Source: Fictibacillus barbaricus
Lineage (GTDB): Bacteria; Bacillota; Bacilli; Bacillales; Fictibacillaceae
Length of the DNA stretch: 64,000 nt
Assembly (NCBI RefSeq): GCF_014635025.1
Contig: NZ_BMCE01000003.1
Coordinates: 185,842 to 249,841 of the forward strand
Direction of reading: 5' to 3'
In this document: in pieces, positions 51,236 to 60,321 of the stretch
Layout: every line of letters starts with the position of its first letter
Position numbering within the stretch: position 1 is the first letter of the stretch
The notes under the pieces: model-generated
Databases searched by the model: none
What the model was told of the DNA's origin: nothing
What the model saw: only the letters and a program-made list of their open reading frames with translations
Position numbers and translations under genes: made by a program

Positions 51236-51371
51236 TTTAATAATAAAAATTGGAGTCTTTCTGCGGTTTATTATAAATATTCCTCCCTAAAACTAAATGG
51301 AGTTTCATTTTCCCGTATTTCTTCGTTCGCTGCAAAAAGGAAGATGCTTATTTTAGTAGCAGAAACTGATT

Positions 51372-51476
51372 AATTCCAGAAATGCTGTTAATAATTCCAC
51401 ACAAAACGTTGTTAATTCCAGGTATTTTATTCAGAATTCCACAAATTTTTACCATATATCCACGAGTCTACAGATA
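51372..51476 (+). repeat. 21-bp imperfect tandem repeat element, copy B
   Basis: Five 21-bp units at 51372, 51393, 51414, 51435 and 51456. The first four begin AATTCCA and the last begins ATATCCACGAGTCTACA, close to the last unit of copy A (ATATCAACGAGTCGACA). The gene-free stretch 51288-51530 holds this element and nothing else that I can see. Confidence 0.8.
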
Positions 51477-51530
51477 ACGACAAAATTCGACCGTTGCTAC
51501 ATCCGTTTTGATCCACGCCTCCAATCCAAA

Positions 51531-51562
51531 CAAAAAAACCAGCCCTCACAAAAAGGCTGGCT
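51531..51562 (-). terminator. Terminator of ygaE
   Basis: AACCAGCC/GGCTGG stem; on the minus strand followed by TTTTTTTG. Confidence 0.75.
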
Positions 51563-51574
51563 CCTACACATATA

Positions 51575-52645
51575 TTAATTTTCCAATCGCTGGTCCAATT
51601 GTACTTCACTATCGTCTTGATGATAATTCTTAAAGCTTTCGACCAATGTATTCAGATGCTCGAGCTGGTCGCTGTAATCAATGATCAGCGCGAATACGGG
51701 AAACAGTTCAATCCACTCTTCGTTCTCCGGACTATTGTAATAGGTCATGATGCACTTCATGAGTGCCTTCTTGTTGATCTCAGCATCCATTTCCAGCGTG
51801 TGCTGAGCACGAATTTTATCCGTATATTTTAACAGCATCTGTTCATGGAAATTTGTTAATCCATCGAGCTTTAACTGTATCAGTTCTTGAAGAGGCTCTG
51901 GCATGTTGTATAGTTCGTTTTCATGGCTATGCAAGCTCTTCAACAGCTCGAGTGCCTTATTTGTCGTATGGATCATCTGTCTATACAATACGAGCTTACG
52001 CGTTTTGGAGTACTTGTTGCTTCTAAAATACGTGCGCTCTTCTTTATATAACAGATAATATTGATCCATCTTAAAGCGGTTTTCTTTAAGGTGGGTGAGA
52101 TCCTCTTTAATGGCACTGTGCTCTGAGGCATGCCGTGTGATCATTCGGATCCACTTGATTATTTCATCTGTATGGTCTGAAATTTTATAATACAGTTTTG
52201 TTTCATATTTAGGTGGCATAAATACCAGGTTTACTAAGAATGCCGATAATACCCCTAACATGATCAACAAAAACCGGTCAACAGCAAAACCGATAAAATT
52301 CTCTGTATGGCTTTCCATGATTACAATCACGGTCACAATCGACAACGGGATCGTTTTTTCAATCTTCATTTTTAAGTGTGCTGCAATAACAAGTACCACA
52401 ACGAATCCAATAACAAACGGGTTGTTTCCTAATAAAATAACAAAAATAATAGCAAATAGGGCACCGACAAGGTTACCTTGCACCTGTTCTAGTATGGTTT
52501 GGTAGGACCTGTAGATGGATGGCTGAATCGCGAATGTTGCAGCGATTGCTGCATATACAGGCTGATCCAATTGAAATAACATTGCCAGGTAGATCGATAA
52601 AGATATAGCTAAACCCGTTTTAATCATTCGGGCTCCTAGTTTCAT
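51575..52645 (-). CDS. ygaE: YgaE, aromatic-acid-exporter-like (FUSC/UPF0421) protein
   Basis: About 356 residues: four or more membrane segments in residues 1-135 (MKLGARMIKTGLAISLSIYL, QVQGNLVGALFAIIFVILLG) followed by a long helical cytoplasmic domain with basic and acidic heptads. This is the ArAE_1/UPF0421 layout, and the place upstream of gsaB is that of B. subtilis YgaE. Function not shown; export of aromatic or toxic acids is a family guess. The ATG at 52645 starts the conserved region; the frame extends 31 codons upstream without one. Confidence 0.83.
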   Translation of the reverse strand: MKLGARMIKTGLAISLSIYLAMLFQLDQPVYAAIAATFAIQPSIYRSYQTILEQVQGNLVGALFAIIFVILLGNNPFVIGFVVVLVIAAHLKMKIEKTIPLSIVTVIVIMESHTENFIGFAVDRFLLIMLGVLSAFLVNLVFMPPKYETKLYYKISDHTDEIIKWIRMITRHASEHSAIKEDLTHLKENRFKMDQYYLLYKEERTYFRSNKYSKTRKLVLYRQMIHTTNKALELLKSLHSHENELYNMPEPLQELIQLKLDGLTNFHEQMLLKYTDKIRAQHTLEMDAEINKKALMKCIMTYYNSPENEEWIELFPVFALIIDYSDQLEHLNTLVESFKNYHQDDSEVQLDQRLEN

Positions 52646-52808
52646 AACTGCGATAATTCCTTTCTCATAAAAAATGTTAATAATCTCAAACACTATAAAC
52701 TGTTTCTTACGTTTAATCAAGTGAAAGTGTGTTAACAAATTGTGAAAGTTAATGACTTACATACCGTATGAAACTTGAAGTTCTTTTATTACATGTTTTC
52801 CCTTAAAA

Positions 52809-52841
52809 CAAAAAAGAATCCGTGGTATGACGGATTCTTTC
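52809..52841 (-). terminator. Terminator of gsaB
   Basis: AAGAATCCG/CGGATTCTT stem; minus-strand tail TTTTTTGTTTT. Confidence 0.8.
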
Positions 52842-52848
52842 AGTAAGA

Positions 52849-54135
52849 TTAAAGACGGCTGAACGCTTTTCCTGCTGCTTCGATGGTAGCAAGTACGTCT
52901 TCTTCGGTATGTGCAGTGGTTAAGAACATTGCTTCATATTTGGATGGAGCAAGATTGATTCCTTCGTTCAGCATCTGTTTAAAGTACCGGCCAAAGATCT
53001 CTCCATCTGTTGCTTCAGCTTGTACATAGTTCTCGATTTTCTCATCCGTAAAATAAAGCGTCAAAGCACCTTTCAAGCGATTGATCGTTACAGAAACATT
53101 ATGTTTAGCTGCTTGTTCAGCAAGCCCTTTTTCTAATAGCGCACCTAAGCGGTCCATCTCTTCATAAACCCCTTCTTGCTGGAGCACTTCTAAACAAGCA
53201 ATTCCAGCTGAGATGGATGCCGGGTTTCCAGCCATTGTTCCCGCTTGATAAGCAGGTCCTAGCGGCGCAACTTTTTCCATGATCTCTTTTTTACCGCCAT
53301 ATGCGCCAATCGGCAGACCGCCTCCAATAATCTTCCCAAGTGCTGTCATGTCCGGTTTCACACCAAGAAGATCTTGAGCTCCTCCATACATAAAGCGGAA
53401 AGCCGTAATGACTTCATCGTAGATAACAAGAGCGCCATGCTCATGAGTAATATCGTTGACCGCTTGTAAAAAGCCTTCTTTCGGCTCCACGATCCCGAAG
53501 TTGCCGACGATCGGTTCGACCAATACAGCTGCAATCTGGTCACCCCATTTGTCCATCGCAGCACGATACGCTTCAATATCGTTGAAAGGAACGGTGATCA
53601 CTTCTTGAGCGATAGATTTTGGTACGCCGGCAGAATCTGGTGTTCCTAGTGTAGAAGGACCAGAACCTGCAGCAACTAGCACCAGATCGGAATGGCCATG
53701 ATAGCAGCCTGCGAACTTGATGATCTTGTCACGTCCTGTATAAGCACGTGCAACACGGATTGTTGTCATGACTGCTTCTGTTCCAGAGTTTACAAATCGG
53801 ACTTTATCCATAGCAGGCATTGCTTCTTTAAGCATTTTCGCAAATTTCACTTCAAGGGAAGTGGGAGTTCCATAAAGAACACCATTTTCAGCAGCTTTTA
53901 CGATTGCTTTTGTGATATGAGGATGAGCGTGTCCGGTAATAATAGGACCATATGCAGCCAGGTAATCAATATAGCGGTTCCCGTCTTCATCCCAAAAATA
54001 AGCGCCTTGTGCGCGTTCCATAAAAACAGGTGCTCCTCCGCCAACCGCTTTAAATGAGCGGGAAGGACTGTTAACACCGCCAACAATATGTACAAGAGCT
54101 TCTTCATATAAAGCTTCTGATTTTGTGTGATTCAT
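52849..54135 (-). CDS. gsaB: Glutamate-1-semialdehyde 2,1-aminomutase GsaB
   Basis: A 428-residue PLP enzyme: [15 protein letters not shown] at the N-terminus, [33 protein letters not shown] with the PLP Asp, and [18 protein letters not shown] with the Schiff-base lysine. It converts glutamate-1-semialdehyde to 5-aminolevulinate, the first committed haem precursor. It is not in a hem operon, so it is the second copy (GsaB) seen in Bacillus, next to ygaE. GGAGGAATAAATAG precedes the ATG. Confidence 0.93.
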   Translation of the reverse strand: MNHTKSEALYEEALVHIVGGVNSPSRSFKAVGGGAPVFMERAQGAYFWDEDGNRYIDYLAAYGPIITGHAHPHITKAIVKAAENGVLYGTPTSLEVKFAKMLKEAMPAMDKVRFVNSGTEAVMTTIRVARAYTGRDKIIKFAGCYHGHSDLVLVAAGSGPSTLGTPDSAGVPKSIAQEVITVPFNDIEAYRAAMDKWGDQIAAVLVEPIVGNFGIVEPKEGFLQAVNDITHEHGALVIYDEVITAFRFMYGGAQDLLGVKPDMTALGKIIGGGLPIGAYGGKKEIMEKVAPLGPAYQAGTMAGNPASISAGIACLEVLQQEGVYEEMDRLGALLEKGLAEQAAKHNVSVTINRLKGALTLYFTDEKIENYVQAEATDGEIFGRYFKQMLNEGINLAPSKYEAMFLTTAHTEEDVLATIEAAGKAFSRL

Positions 54136-54396
54136 CTATTTATTCCTCCTGCAGACTATCTTTCTCCTACGTTCAACTAGTATTGTAGCATGAAAAAGAA
54201 ATACAGACAGGGATGGAAAACTCTATTTAATGTTCTCAACTATTTGAGTTTTGGAGGATGGTCATATACACTATCTCAGTGCGTAGTTTCTCTTACAGGA
54301 AACTCTAAATTTTGCTGCGCAAAATTACTACCCATATCGCTAAATATTTACGGTTTGTTCAATCATTCATTTTTTTCATTATACGGAGGCATTTTT

Positions 54397-55413
54397 ATGC
54401 AGAACATTATAGATGTGCAGAAATTAAGGAAAGAGTTTAAGTCTTTTTCGAGCCGTTCAGGTTTGAAGGGGGCGTTTCGTGATCTGTTCACGCGAAACTA
54501 TACAATCAAAACAGCTGTCGATGATATTTCTTTTACGATAAAAAAAGGAGAGATGGTCGGATACATCGGGGAGAACGGAGCAGGTAAGTCTACATCTATC
54601 AAGATGCTGACAGGCATCTTGACCCCAACTGACGGAAAGGTTGTTGTGAATGGAATGAACCCCCATAAAGAACGGGAGAAGTTCGTAAAAACAATCGGTG
54701 TCGTCTTTGGGCAAAGGTCGCAGCTCTGGTGGGATATCGCTGTTCAAGAATCATTCAGACTGTTAAAGAAGATCTACAATGTCCCTGATCAACAGTACGA
54801 AGTACATATGAAAGATGTTATCGAGACCCTGGATATTGGGCCGCTTTTAGATAAGCCTGTTCGTAAACTTTCACTCGGCCAAAGGATGCGCTGTGAATTA
54901 GCGGCAGCACTCATTCATAATCCACCGCTTCTATTCTTAGATGAGCCGACGATCGGCCTTGATGTACTGGTCAAACTAAAGATTCGTGAGTTCCTCAAAC
55001 GAATCAACGAAAAATACGGTACGACGATCCTGTTAACGACGCATGACCTCTCTGATATTGAAGCTCTTTGTGAGCGGGTCGTAATGCTAGATGAAGGAAA
55101 GATTATTTATGATGGGCCGTTAAAAGAATTACGTGAGAACTGGGCTGAAGGAAAGCAGATTCAGTTTCAGTTCAGTGAAGCAGCTGCCTTGGAAGAATTG
55201 CAGATTCTTACGAAAGAGCACCTGGTCGTTTGGGAAAAAGGAGAGAGCGACCTCATTTGGGTAGCTTCTGTTGATAGCGATGAGACGGTCATCTCAGGTG
55301 TGATCGGGAAAGTAACAGCGGCTAAGAAGATTGCTGATTTAAAGATCCTTGAGATCTCAACAGAAGAGATCATCCGAAATATTTACGTTGAAGGTGCTGT
55401 TCGCCATGGGTAA
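54397..55413 (+). CDS. ABC-2 exporter ATPase
   Basis: A 338-residue ATPase starting at ATG 54397 (CGGAGG upstream; the open frame from 54190 has no site and its extra part is not protein-like). Walker A GENGAGKST, signature LSLGQRMRCELAAAL, Walker B LLFLDEPTIGLD, H-loop TTHDLSD. The motif FGQRSQLWWDIAVQESFRLL and the C-terminal DUF4162-like domain are typical of ABC-2 drug/viologen-type exporters. It works with the next two permeases; the substrate is unknown. Confidence 0.88.
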   Translation: MQNIIDVQKLRKEFKSFSSRSGLKGAFRDLFTRNYTIKTAVDDISFTIKKGEMVGYIGENGAGKSTSIKMLTGILTPTDGKVVVNGMNPHKEREKFVKTIGVVFGQRSQLWWDIAVQESFRLLKKIYNVPDQQYEVHMKDVIETLDIGPLLDKPVRKLSLGQRMRCELAAALIHNPPLLFLDEPTIGLDVLVKLKIREFLKRINEKYGTTILLTTHDLSDIEALCERVVMLDEGKIIYDGPLKELRENWAEGKQIQFQFSEAAALEELQILTKEHLVVWEKGESDLIWVASVDSDETVISGVIGKVTAAKKIADLKILEISTEEIIRNIYVEGAVRHG

Positions 55414-56197
55414 GTATTTAGAGATGATCCGCATCCGCTTTTTAATGATGCTTGCTTACCGGACAAACTATTACAGCGGAATATTAATATACAGCATCAA
55501 CATTGGTGCGTACTACTTCTTATGGAGTGCGATCTATGGAGGGAAGGAAAACATTCAAGGCCTTTCCATTACACAGATGACAACATATATTGCTGTGGGG
55601 TGGATGGCACGTGCCTTTTACTTCAATAACATTGACCGAGAGATCGCTATAGAAATTAAAGAAGGAAAAGTAGCAGTCGAGATGATTCGCCCTTATCCCT
55701 ATTTAAATATGAAGATGATGCAGGGATTAGGTGAAGGAATCTTCAGGTTATTATTCTTCTCTGTACCGGGTATGGTAATCGTTTCACTTGTGTTTCCAGT
55801 AGATTTATCGGCGAATGCAGAAACATGGATCTACTTTTTTATCTCTATCATTTTCAGTTTTATTATTAACACACAAATTAATTTGTTAGCGGGTATTGCG
55901 ACCTTCTTCTTATTTAATAACGATGGTCTGATTCGTGCTAAGCGTGTTGTGATCGATCTGTTTTCAGGGCTCATTCTGCCTCTTAGTTTTTATCCGATGT
56001 GGGCACAAAATGTTATGGGTTATCTGCCGTTTCAAGGTATCAGCTATATCCCGAGTATGATCTTTACAGAAGGATTTAAAGGTTCTCAAGTTTTTGAAGG
56101 CTTATTTAACCAAGCCGTTTGGTCTGTTCTGTTAATCATTCCGGTATACGTGCTATGGACTTTAGCGAAGCGCCAGCTTGTGGTTCAAGGGGGTTAG
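55406..56197 (+). CDS. ABC-2 exporter permease, subunit 1
   Basis: A 263-residue six-segment membrane protein from ATG 55406, which overlaps the ATPase gene by eight bases. Start MGKYLEMIRIRFLMMLAYRTNYY, then AREAIEIKEG-type loop (NNIDREIAIEIKEGKVAVEM) and LPFQGISYIPSMIFTEGF. This is the ABC-2 (DUF990/ABC2_membrane_6) permease type. Partner of the next gene product. Confidence 0.87.
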   Translation: MGKYLEMIRIRFLMMLAYRTNYYSGILIYSINIGAYYFLWSAIYGGKENIQGLSITQMTTYIAVGWMARAFYFNNIDREIAIEIKEGKVAVEMIRPYPYLNMKMMQGLGEGIFRLLFFSVPGMVIVSLVFPVDLSANAETWIYFFISIIFSFIINTQINLLAGIATFFLFNNDGLIRAKRVVIDLFSGLILPLSFYPMWAQNVMGYLPFQGISYIPSMIFTEGFKGSQVFEGLFNQAVWSVLLIIPVYVLWTLAKRQLVVQGG

Positions 56198-56202
56198 AAC
56201 AA

Positions 56203-56988
56203 ATGGACTACATTTCTATCTTTTTTCAATACGTTGGGCAATATTTAAAAACAAGACTGACTTATCGAGCTGACATGGTAGTCGAGATCTTTTCTGATCT
56301 ATTGTTTCAAGCCGTTAACCTGGTCTTCATTCTGGTTGTGTTCGGCCATACCTCACTCCTTGCAGGGTGGAGCAAGGATGAGATGATCTTTATTTATGGA
56401 TTCTTCCTTGTACCGTTTTCGATTTTTGCATCTTTCTTTAATATATGGGATTTTACGGATAGATATATAGTTAAGGGAGAGATGGATCGCATACTGACTA
56501 GACCCGTCCATAGTCTGTTTCAGATTGTTCTAGAGCGCATGGAATTAGAATCTCTATTCGGGGTTATAACCGGATTAGTGGTAATGTTTTATGCAGGGAG
56601 CAACCTAGGGTTAGAGGTTAGCTGGTATGATCCATTTATCTTTATCCTTCTTGTAATAGGCGGTGCACTCGTTTATGCGGGGATCTTTATTTCGCTCGCA
56701 ACGATCGGATTTTGGTCAGATTCTAGAACAGATATCATGCCAATGATGTACAACATCGGAAACTACGGAAGATATCCTGTTGATATTTACAACAAAGTGA
56801 TCAAATATGTTTTAACGTGGATTCTGCCGTTCGCATTCGTTGGTGTTTATCCTTCTTCTTATTTCCTACGGCGGGAAGAGTGGTATACGTATGCTTTTTT
56901 AACCCCTGTTGTCGGACTGGTCTTTTTCTTAATCGCCGTAACGTTATGGAACGTTGGGGTAACCAAATACAGAGGTGCAGGAAACTAA
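56203..56988 (+). CDS. ABC-2 exporter permease, subunit 2
   Basis: A 261-residue six-segment membrane protein from ATG 56203 (AAGGGGG upstream; the frame extends back into the previous gene but that part is a shadow). MDYISIFFQYVGQYLKTRLTY resembles the N-terminus of subunit 1, and DRYIVKGEMDRILTRPVHSL holds the same cytoplasmic loop. Five bases after subunit 1. The three genes make one exporter. Confidence 0.87.
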   Translation: MDYISIFFQYVGQYLKTRLTYRADMVVEIFSDLLFQAVNLVFILVVFGHTSLLAGWSKDEMIFIYGFFLVPFSIFASFFNIWDFTDRYIVKGEMDRILTRPVHSLFQIVLERMELESLFGVITGLVVMFYAGSNLGLEVSWYDPFIFILLVIGGALVYAGIFISLATIGFWSDSRTDIMPMMYNIGNYGRYPVDIYNKVIKYVLTWILPFAFVGVYPSSYFLRREEWYTYAFLTPVVGLVFFLIAVTLWNVGVTKYRGAGN

Positions 56989-56990
56989 AG

Positions 56991-57024
56991 AAAACCGTTC
57001 TCCTTAAAATGGAGAGCGGTTTTG
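56991..57024 (+). terminator. Terminator of the ABC-2 exporter operon
   Basis: AAAACCGTTCTCC/GGAGAGCGGTTTT strong 13-bp stem. Confidence 0.8.
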
Positions 57025-57120
57025 TGTTTAATAGAGAGTTCTTTCTTATCAAAACTCTTCAATTTTCGAAAAAAATTCAGACTAAAGTAACAATTTATTA
57101 TTAGTTAATTCATTTTGCTT

Positions 57121-57159
57121 TTTGCAGCGACATAAAGTCAAGTATGATATGAACATACT
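57121..57159 (+). promoter_or_regulatory. Promoter with palindrome upstream of the FMN reductase gene
   Basis: TTTGCA (57121-57126), 16-bp spacer, TATGAT (57143-57148). AGTATG-N7-CATACT (57141-57159) covers the -10 box and could be the operator of a MarR- or HxlR-type regulator. Confidence 0.45.
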
Positions 57160-57188
57160 ATATTGTTGTAAGGAATGAGGATACATAC

Positions 57189-57737
57189 ATGAAAATTATG
57201 GTAATAGCAGGAAGTCCTAAAGCGGAAGCCAGAACAAGAGGGATTGCACAATACGCATCTGAGGTTCTGCGCGAGTTGAATGTGGATGTTTTATACTTCG
57301 ATGTAGGAAGTGATCAATTGCCTTTATTCACAGGAGACGCGACGTCAGCAGAAAACGAAACGGTTAAGAAACTATCTGAGTATGCTGAACAAGCAGACGG
57401 ATTCTTCGTAACAACTCCTGAATATCATAGCGGTATGAGCGGAGCGTTAAAAAATGCTCTTGATTTCTTAGGAGGCAAGCATTTTAAGAATAAGCCTTCA
57501 GCGATTGCGGCTGCAGCTGGAGGAGGAAAAGGCGGAATGAACGCACTGACGAACTTGCGCACAGTGCTTCGCGGCGTATACAGTCTTGTCCTTCCTGATC
57601 AGTTTGTGGCTGATCCTGTGAATTTTGATGAAGGCAACGTACTTGTAGATGAGCTGGCACAAACTCGAGTACATGATTTGGCTACTCAGTTAAAAGAACT
57701 TACAGAACTCGTGTCTGTGAACAAAGCAAAATCTTAA
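57189..57737 (+). CDS. NADPH-dependent FMN reductase
   Basis: A 182-residue flavodoxin-like protein: IAGSPKAEARTRGIAQYA binds the FMN phosphate and TTPEYHSGMSGALKNALDFL is the signature of the NAD(P)H-dependent FMN reductase family (azoreductase/quinone-reductase type). It likely reduces FMN, quinones or azo compounds in the cytosol. A palindrome over its promoter suggests induction by a redox signal. TAAGGAATGAGG precedes the ATG. Confidence 0.87.
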   Translation: MKIMVIAGSPKAEARTRGIAQYASEVLRELNVDVLYFDVGSDQLPLFTGDATSAENETVKKLSEYAEQADGFFVTTPEYHSGMSGALKNALDFLGGKHFKNKPSAIAAAAGGGKGGMNALTNLRTVLRGVYSLVLPDQFVADPVNFDEGNVLVDELAQTRVHDLATQLKELTELVSVNKAKS

Positions 57738-57743
57738 ACAAGG

Positions 57744-57775
57744 AAAGGCAGTCTGTTTATCAGGCTGTCTTTTTT
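57744..57775 (+). terminator. Terminator of the FMN reductase gene
   Basis: AGGCAGTCTG/CAGGCTGTCT stem with G-U pairs and a T-run. Confidence 0.7.
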
Positions 57776-57834
57776 GACTGTAAGGCTGTCCTATTCAAAC
57801 CAATCTTTTCATATGATGAATTGAGGTGGAATGA

Positions 57835-58251
57835 ATGGAGCATGTAATCTTAACTATCTTACTCATAACAAGTGCTGCAGTGATTATTCGAAGTATTTGG
57901 ATGCTTTTTAAACACCCTGGCATTAAAGAGCATTTGATGCCTGCGAGTCATCTGCTCGTCTTGTTCATCGTATACGGAACGATCATTTCAGGTTTTGGAT
58001 TGATTTATGCTCTTTTATCATTAATGGGTTACCCCGTTATAAAATTAGAACTGAATCAAAGAGACTTCTTTTCTTTTATCGAAGCATGTATCTATTTCAG
58101 CAGTACCACTATTCTTTCCGTTGGTTACGGAGATATTGTTCCGGTTGGAGCAGGAAGGTGGATTGCCGCTCTTCAGGCATTGATTGGTTATCTGCTGCCT
58201 ATTGCCTTCGTTCTATCATCAGTTATCCACCATAACAAAACGGCAAAATAG
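57835..58251 (+). CDS. Two-transmembrane potassium channel
   Basis: A 138-residue protein with membrane segments at residues about 4-24, 45-65 and 105-125 and a pore helix before the selectivity filter SVGYGDIVP (residues about 95-103), which is a TVGYGD variant. This is the Ion_trans_2 (Kir/KcsA-like) fold with no regulatory RCK domain, so it would work as a tetrameric K+ channel. GAGGTGG precedes the ATG. Confidence 0.83.
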   Translation: MEHVILTILLITSAAVIIRSIWMLFKHPGIKEHLMPASHLLVLFIVYGTIISGFGLIYALLSLMGYPVIKLELNQRDFFSFIEACIYFSSTTILSVGYGDIVPVGAGRWIAALQALIGYLLPIAFVLSSVIHHNKTAK

Positions 58252-58312
58252 TTGTTGAAAAACAAGTAAATAGGCTACCCTTAAGTAAGAAACAGTTATT
58301 AAGGAGGGCCAA

Positions 58313-58786
58313 ATGATGAGCATAGAAACAGGAAAAAAAGCACCGGATTTTATACTGCCAGCAAGCAATGGTAATGACGTTCAATTATCTGATTTTATAG
58401 GCAAGAATGTAGTTTTATACTTTTACCCAAAAGACATGACACCAGGTTGTACGACCCAGGCCTGTGATTTTAGGGACAAACATGCTGATTTTGATAAGCA
58501 AAACACCGTTATCCTAGGAATCAGTCCCGATCCATTAGCACGTCATGATAAATTTATTGAAAAGCATGGTCTGCCATTTCTCCTTCTAGCAGATGAAGAG
58601 CATAAAGTAGCAGAACTGTATGAGGTTTGGAAGCTTAAGAAGAACTTTGGCAAAGAGTATATGGGGATTGAACGATCCACATTTATTATTGATAAGGATG
58701 GCATCATCGCAAAAGAATATCGAAAAGTGAAAGTAAAGGATCATGTAGATGAAGCACTTCAATTTATAGAAGATAATTTACAATAA
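58313..58786 (+). CDS. ygaF: Thiol peroxidase Bcp (YgaF)
   Basis: A 157-residue Bcp-type peroxiredoxin: FYPKDMTPGCTTQACDFRD holds the peroxidatic cysteine (C46) in PxxxTxxC and a second cysteine (C51) five residues on, the usual alpha-helix 2 resolving cysteine. GIERSTFIIDKDG carries the catalytic Arg. It reduces peroxides with thioredoxin. AAGGAGGG lies six bases before the ATG. It provides the normal-Cys counterpart of the TGA-containing peroxiredoxin at 5910-6377. Confidence 0.93.
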   Translation: MMSIETGKKAPDFILPASNGNDVQLSDFIGKNVVLYFYPKDMTPGCTTQACDFRDKHADFDKQNTVILGISPDPLARHDKFIEKHGLPFLLLADEEHKVAELYEVWKLKKNFGKEYMGIERSTFIIDKDGIIAKEYRKVKVKDHVDEALQFIEDNLQ

Positions 58787-58788
58787 GA

Positions 58789-58818
58789 AAAAAGCCCTGA
58801 GAAATCGGGGCTTTTTAA
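58789..58818. terminator. Bidirectional terminator between ygaF and sspH
   Basis: AAAAAGCCCTGA/TCGGGGCTTTTT stem with a 4-base loop; overlaps the sspH stop codon. Confidence 0.8.
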
Positions 58819-58994
58819 CTTTCCTGAAGTTCATTTACCGGTATATCCATTTCGTTGTCTGGCTGTTCTTTTGTATAAGCTCTTGCAGTTTGGTTGTTTT
58901 CATTCACGGATTGCAGCCATACTGATGTTCCGTTATGAAGCACTGTGATCTCTTTTTCAGATTCAATGATTTGCTGAGCACGTGATACGTTCAT
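58815..58994 (-). CDS. sspH: Small acid-soluble spore protein H family
   Basis: A 59-residue protein missed by simple ORF cut-offs. ATG 58994 follows GGAGGTGATT by about six bases. MNVSRAQQIIESEKEITVLH is followed by NGTSVWLQSVNENNQTARAY and ends EMDIPVNELQES. The RAQQI.ES...I.V.YNG..VW.Q.V.E...TAR.Y pattern is that of the H-type spore proteins (SspH). It should be a minor forespore protein made under sigma-F or sigma-G. Convergent with ygaF. Confidence 0.85.
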   Translation of the reverse strand: MNVSRAQQIIESEKEITVLHNGTSVWLQSVNENNQTARAYTKEQPDNEMDIPVNELQES

Positions 58995-59137
58995 TAATAA
59001 TCACCTCCACGCTAGTTATTATGCAGCTTGGGCTAACATCCTATGCTTTTGTTCTTAATAAATAGGCATGAAGGCTCACCCGTGATAAAATGAAATTGTG
59101 TGAATTTTATAACATATAAAAGTTAGGAGATTACATA

Positions 59138-60247
59138 ATGAGAGACGAACGATTAACGACGTTAGCAAGAACGCTGCTGACACATTCACTTAAATTAGAA
59201 AAAGGTCAAAAAGTACTTATTACTTCTTTTATCGCAGGAAAACCACTTGTTAAAGAATTGGTTCAAGAAACGTATAAATTAGGAGCTTTTCCTTATGTTC
59301 AGCTCGTAGACGAAGAAATCTCACGTGTACTAATGATGGGTTCCACTAAAGAACATACAGAACCACAAGTAAAATGGGATCTGGCGCGCATGCAGGATGT
59401 AGATGCATACATCTCCATTCAATGTAAGAACAACGACTCAGAGTTCTCAGAGGTTCCAAGTGAAATCTTCCAGATGAAAGCTGAACTTAATAAGCCTGTT
59501 CAAAACTTAATTATCAATGACCGTCAATGGGTATTGTTGAACTACCCAACAACAGGCCTCGCTCAGATGGCTAAAATGAGCTTGGAGAAATTTACGGATT
59601 TTGTCCTAGATGTGTGCAACGTAGATTATAAAGCGATGGCAGAAGCACAAAAGCCACTGCATGCTTTAATGGAACGTACGGACAAAGTACGTATTACAGG
59701 TCCTGGGACAGATTTAACATTCTCCATTAAAGGAATTCCTGCTGTTATGTGTGCAGGTGAAAACAATATTCCCGACGGTGAAGTCTTTACAGCTCCAGTA
59801 AAAGAGAGTGTTAATGGAACGATCACGTATAACACACCATGTCCTTATCATGGTACAACATTCAACAATGTAAGCTTAACGTTTAGAGATGGAAAGATTG
59901 TTGAAGCTACTTCAGATCAAACAGAAAAATTAAATGAAATCTTTGATACAGATGAAGGTGCTCGTTACGTTGGTGAATTTGCAATTGGTGTTAATCCATT
60001 AATCCAGCATCCAATGGGAGATATCTTATTTGATGAAAAAATCGGTGGAAGCATCCACTTTACACCTGGAAGAGCCTATCAGGATGCTTTTAATGGGAAT
60101 GAATCCGGAATCCACTGGGATATGGTACTGATACAGCGTCCTGAGTACGGAGGAGGAGAAATCTATTTTGATGATGTACTGATCAGAAAAGATGGCTTGT
60201 TTGTTTTACCTGAACTAGAAGGGTTAAATCCAGAAAATCTAAAATAA
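59138..60247 (+). CDS. M29-family aminopeptidase
   Basis: A 369-residue thermophilic-type metalloaminopeptidase. ARTLLTHSLKLEKGQKVLI at the N-terminus, NIPDGEVFTAPVKESVNGTI with metal Glu residues, and GARYVGEFAIGVNPLI, GSIHFTPGRAYQDAF and HWDMVLIQRP are M29 (AmpS/AmpT) signatures with the two-metal ligands. It trims N-terminal residues from peptides in the cytosol, which fits with the peptide importer encoded upstream. TTAGGAG precedes the ATG. Confidence 0.92.
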   Translation: MRDERLTTLARTLLTHSLKLEKGQKVLITSFIAGKPLVKELVQETYKLGAFPYVQLVDEEISRVLMMGSTKEHTEPQVKWDLARMQDVDAYISIQCKNNDSEFSEVPSEIFQMKAELNKPVQNLIINDRQWVLLNYPTTGLAQMAKMSLEKFTDFVLDVCNVDYKAMAEAQKPLHALMERTDKVRITGPGTDLTFSIKGIPAVMCAGENNIPDGEVFTAPVKESVNGTITYNTPCPYHGTTFNNVSLTFRDGKIVEATSDQTEKLNEIFDTDEGARYVGEFAIGVNPLIQHPMGDILFDEKIGGSIHFTPGRAYQDAFNGNESGIHWDMVLIQRPEYGGGEIYFDDVLIRKDGLFVLPELEGLNPENLK

Positions 60248-60262
60248 TTGAAGAGTACAACT

Positions 60263-60292
60263 AAAAAGCGGGATGTTTATTCCCCGCTTTTT
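60263..60292 (+). terminator. Terminator of the aminopeptidase gene
   Basis: AAAAAGCGGG/CCCGCTTTTT stem with a 10-base loop and T-rich tail. Confidence 0.8.
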
Positions 60293-60321
60293 CTATTCAA
60301 ATTATAAAGAGGTGTCACACA

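Noticed and set aside
54190..54396. N-terminal extension of the ABC-2 ATPase
   Set aside because: The extra 69 residues lack a ribosome site, are not conserved in type, and a good GGAGG-ATG pair is found at 54397.
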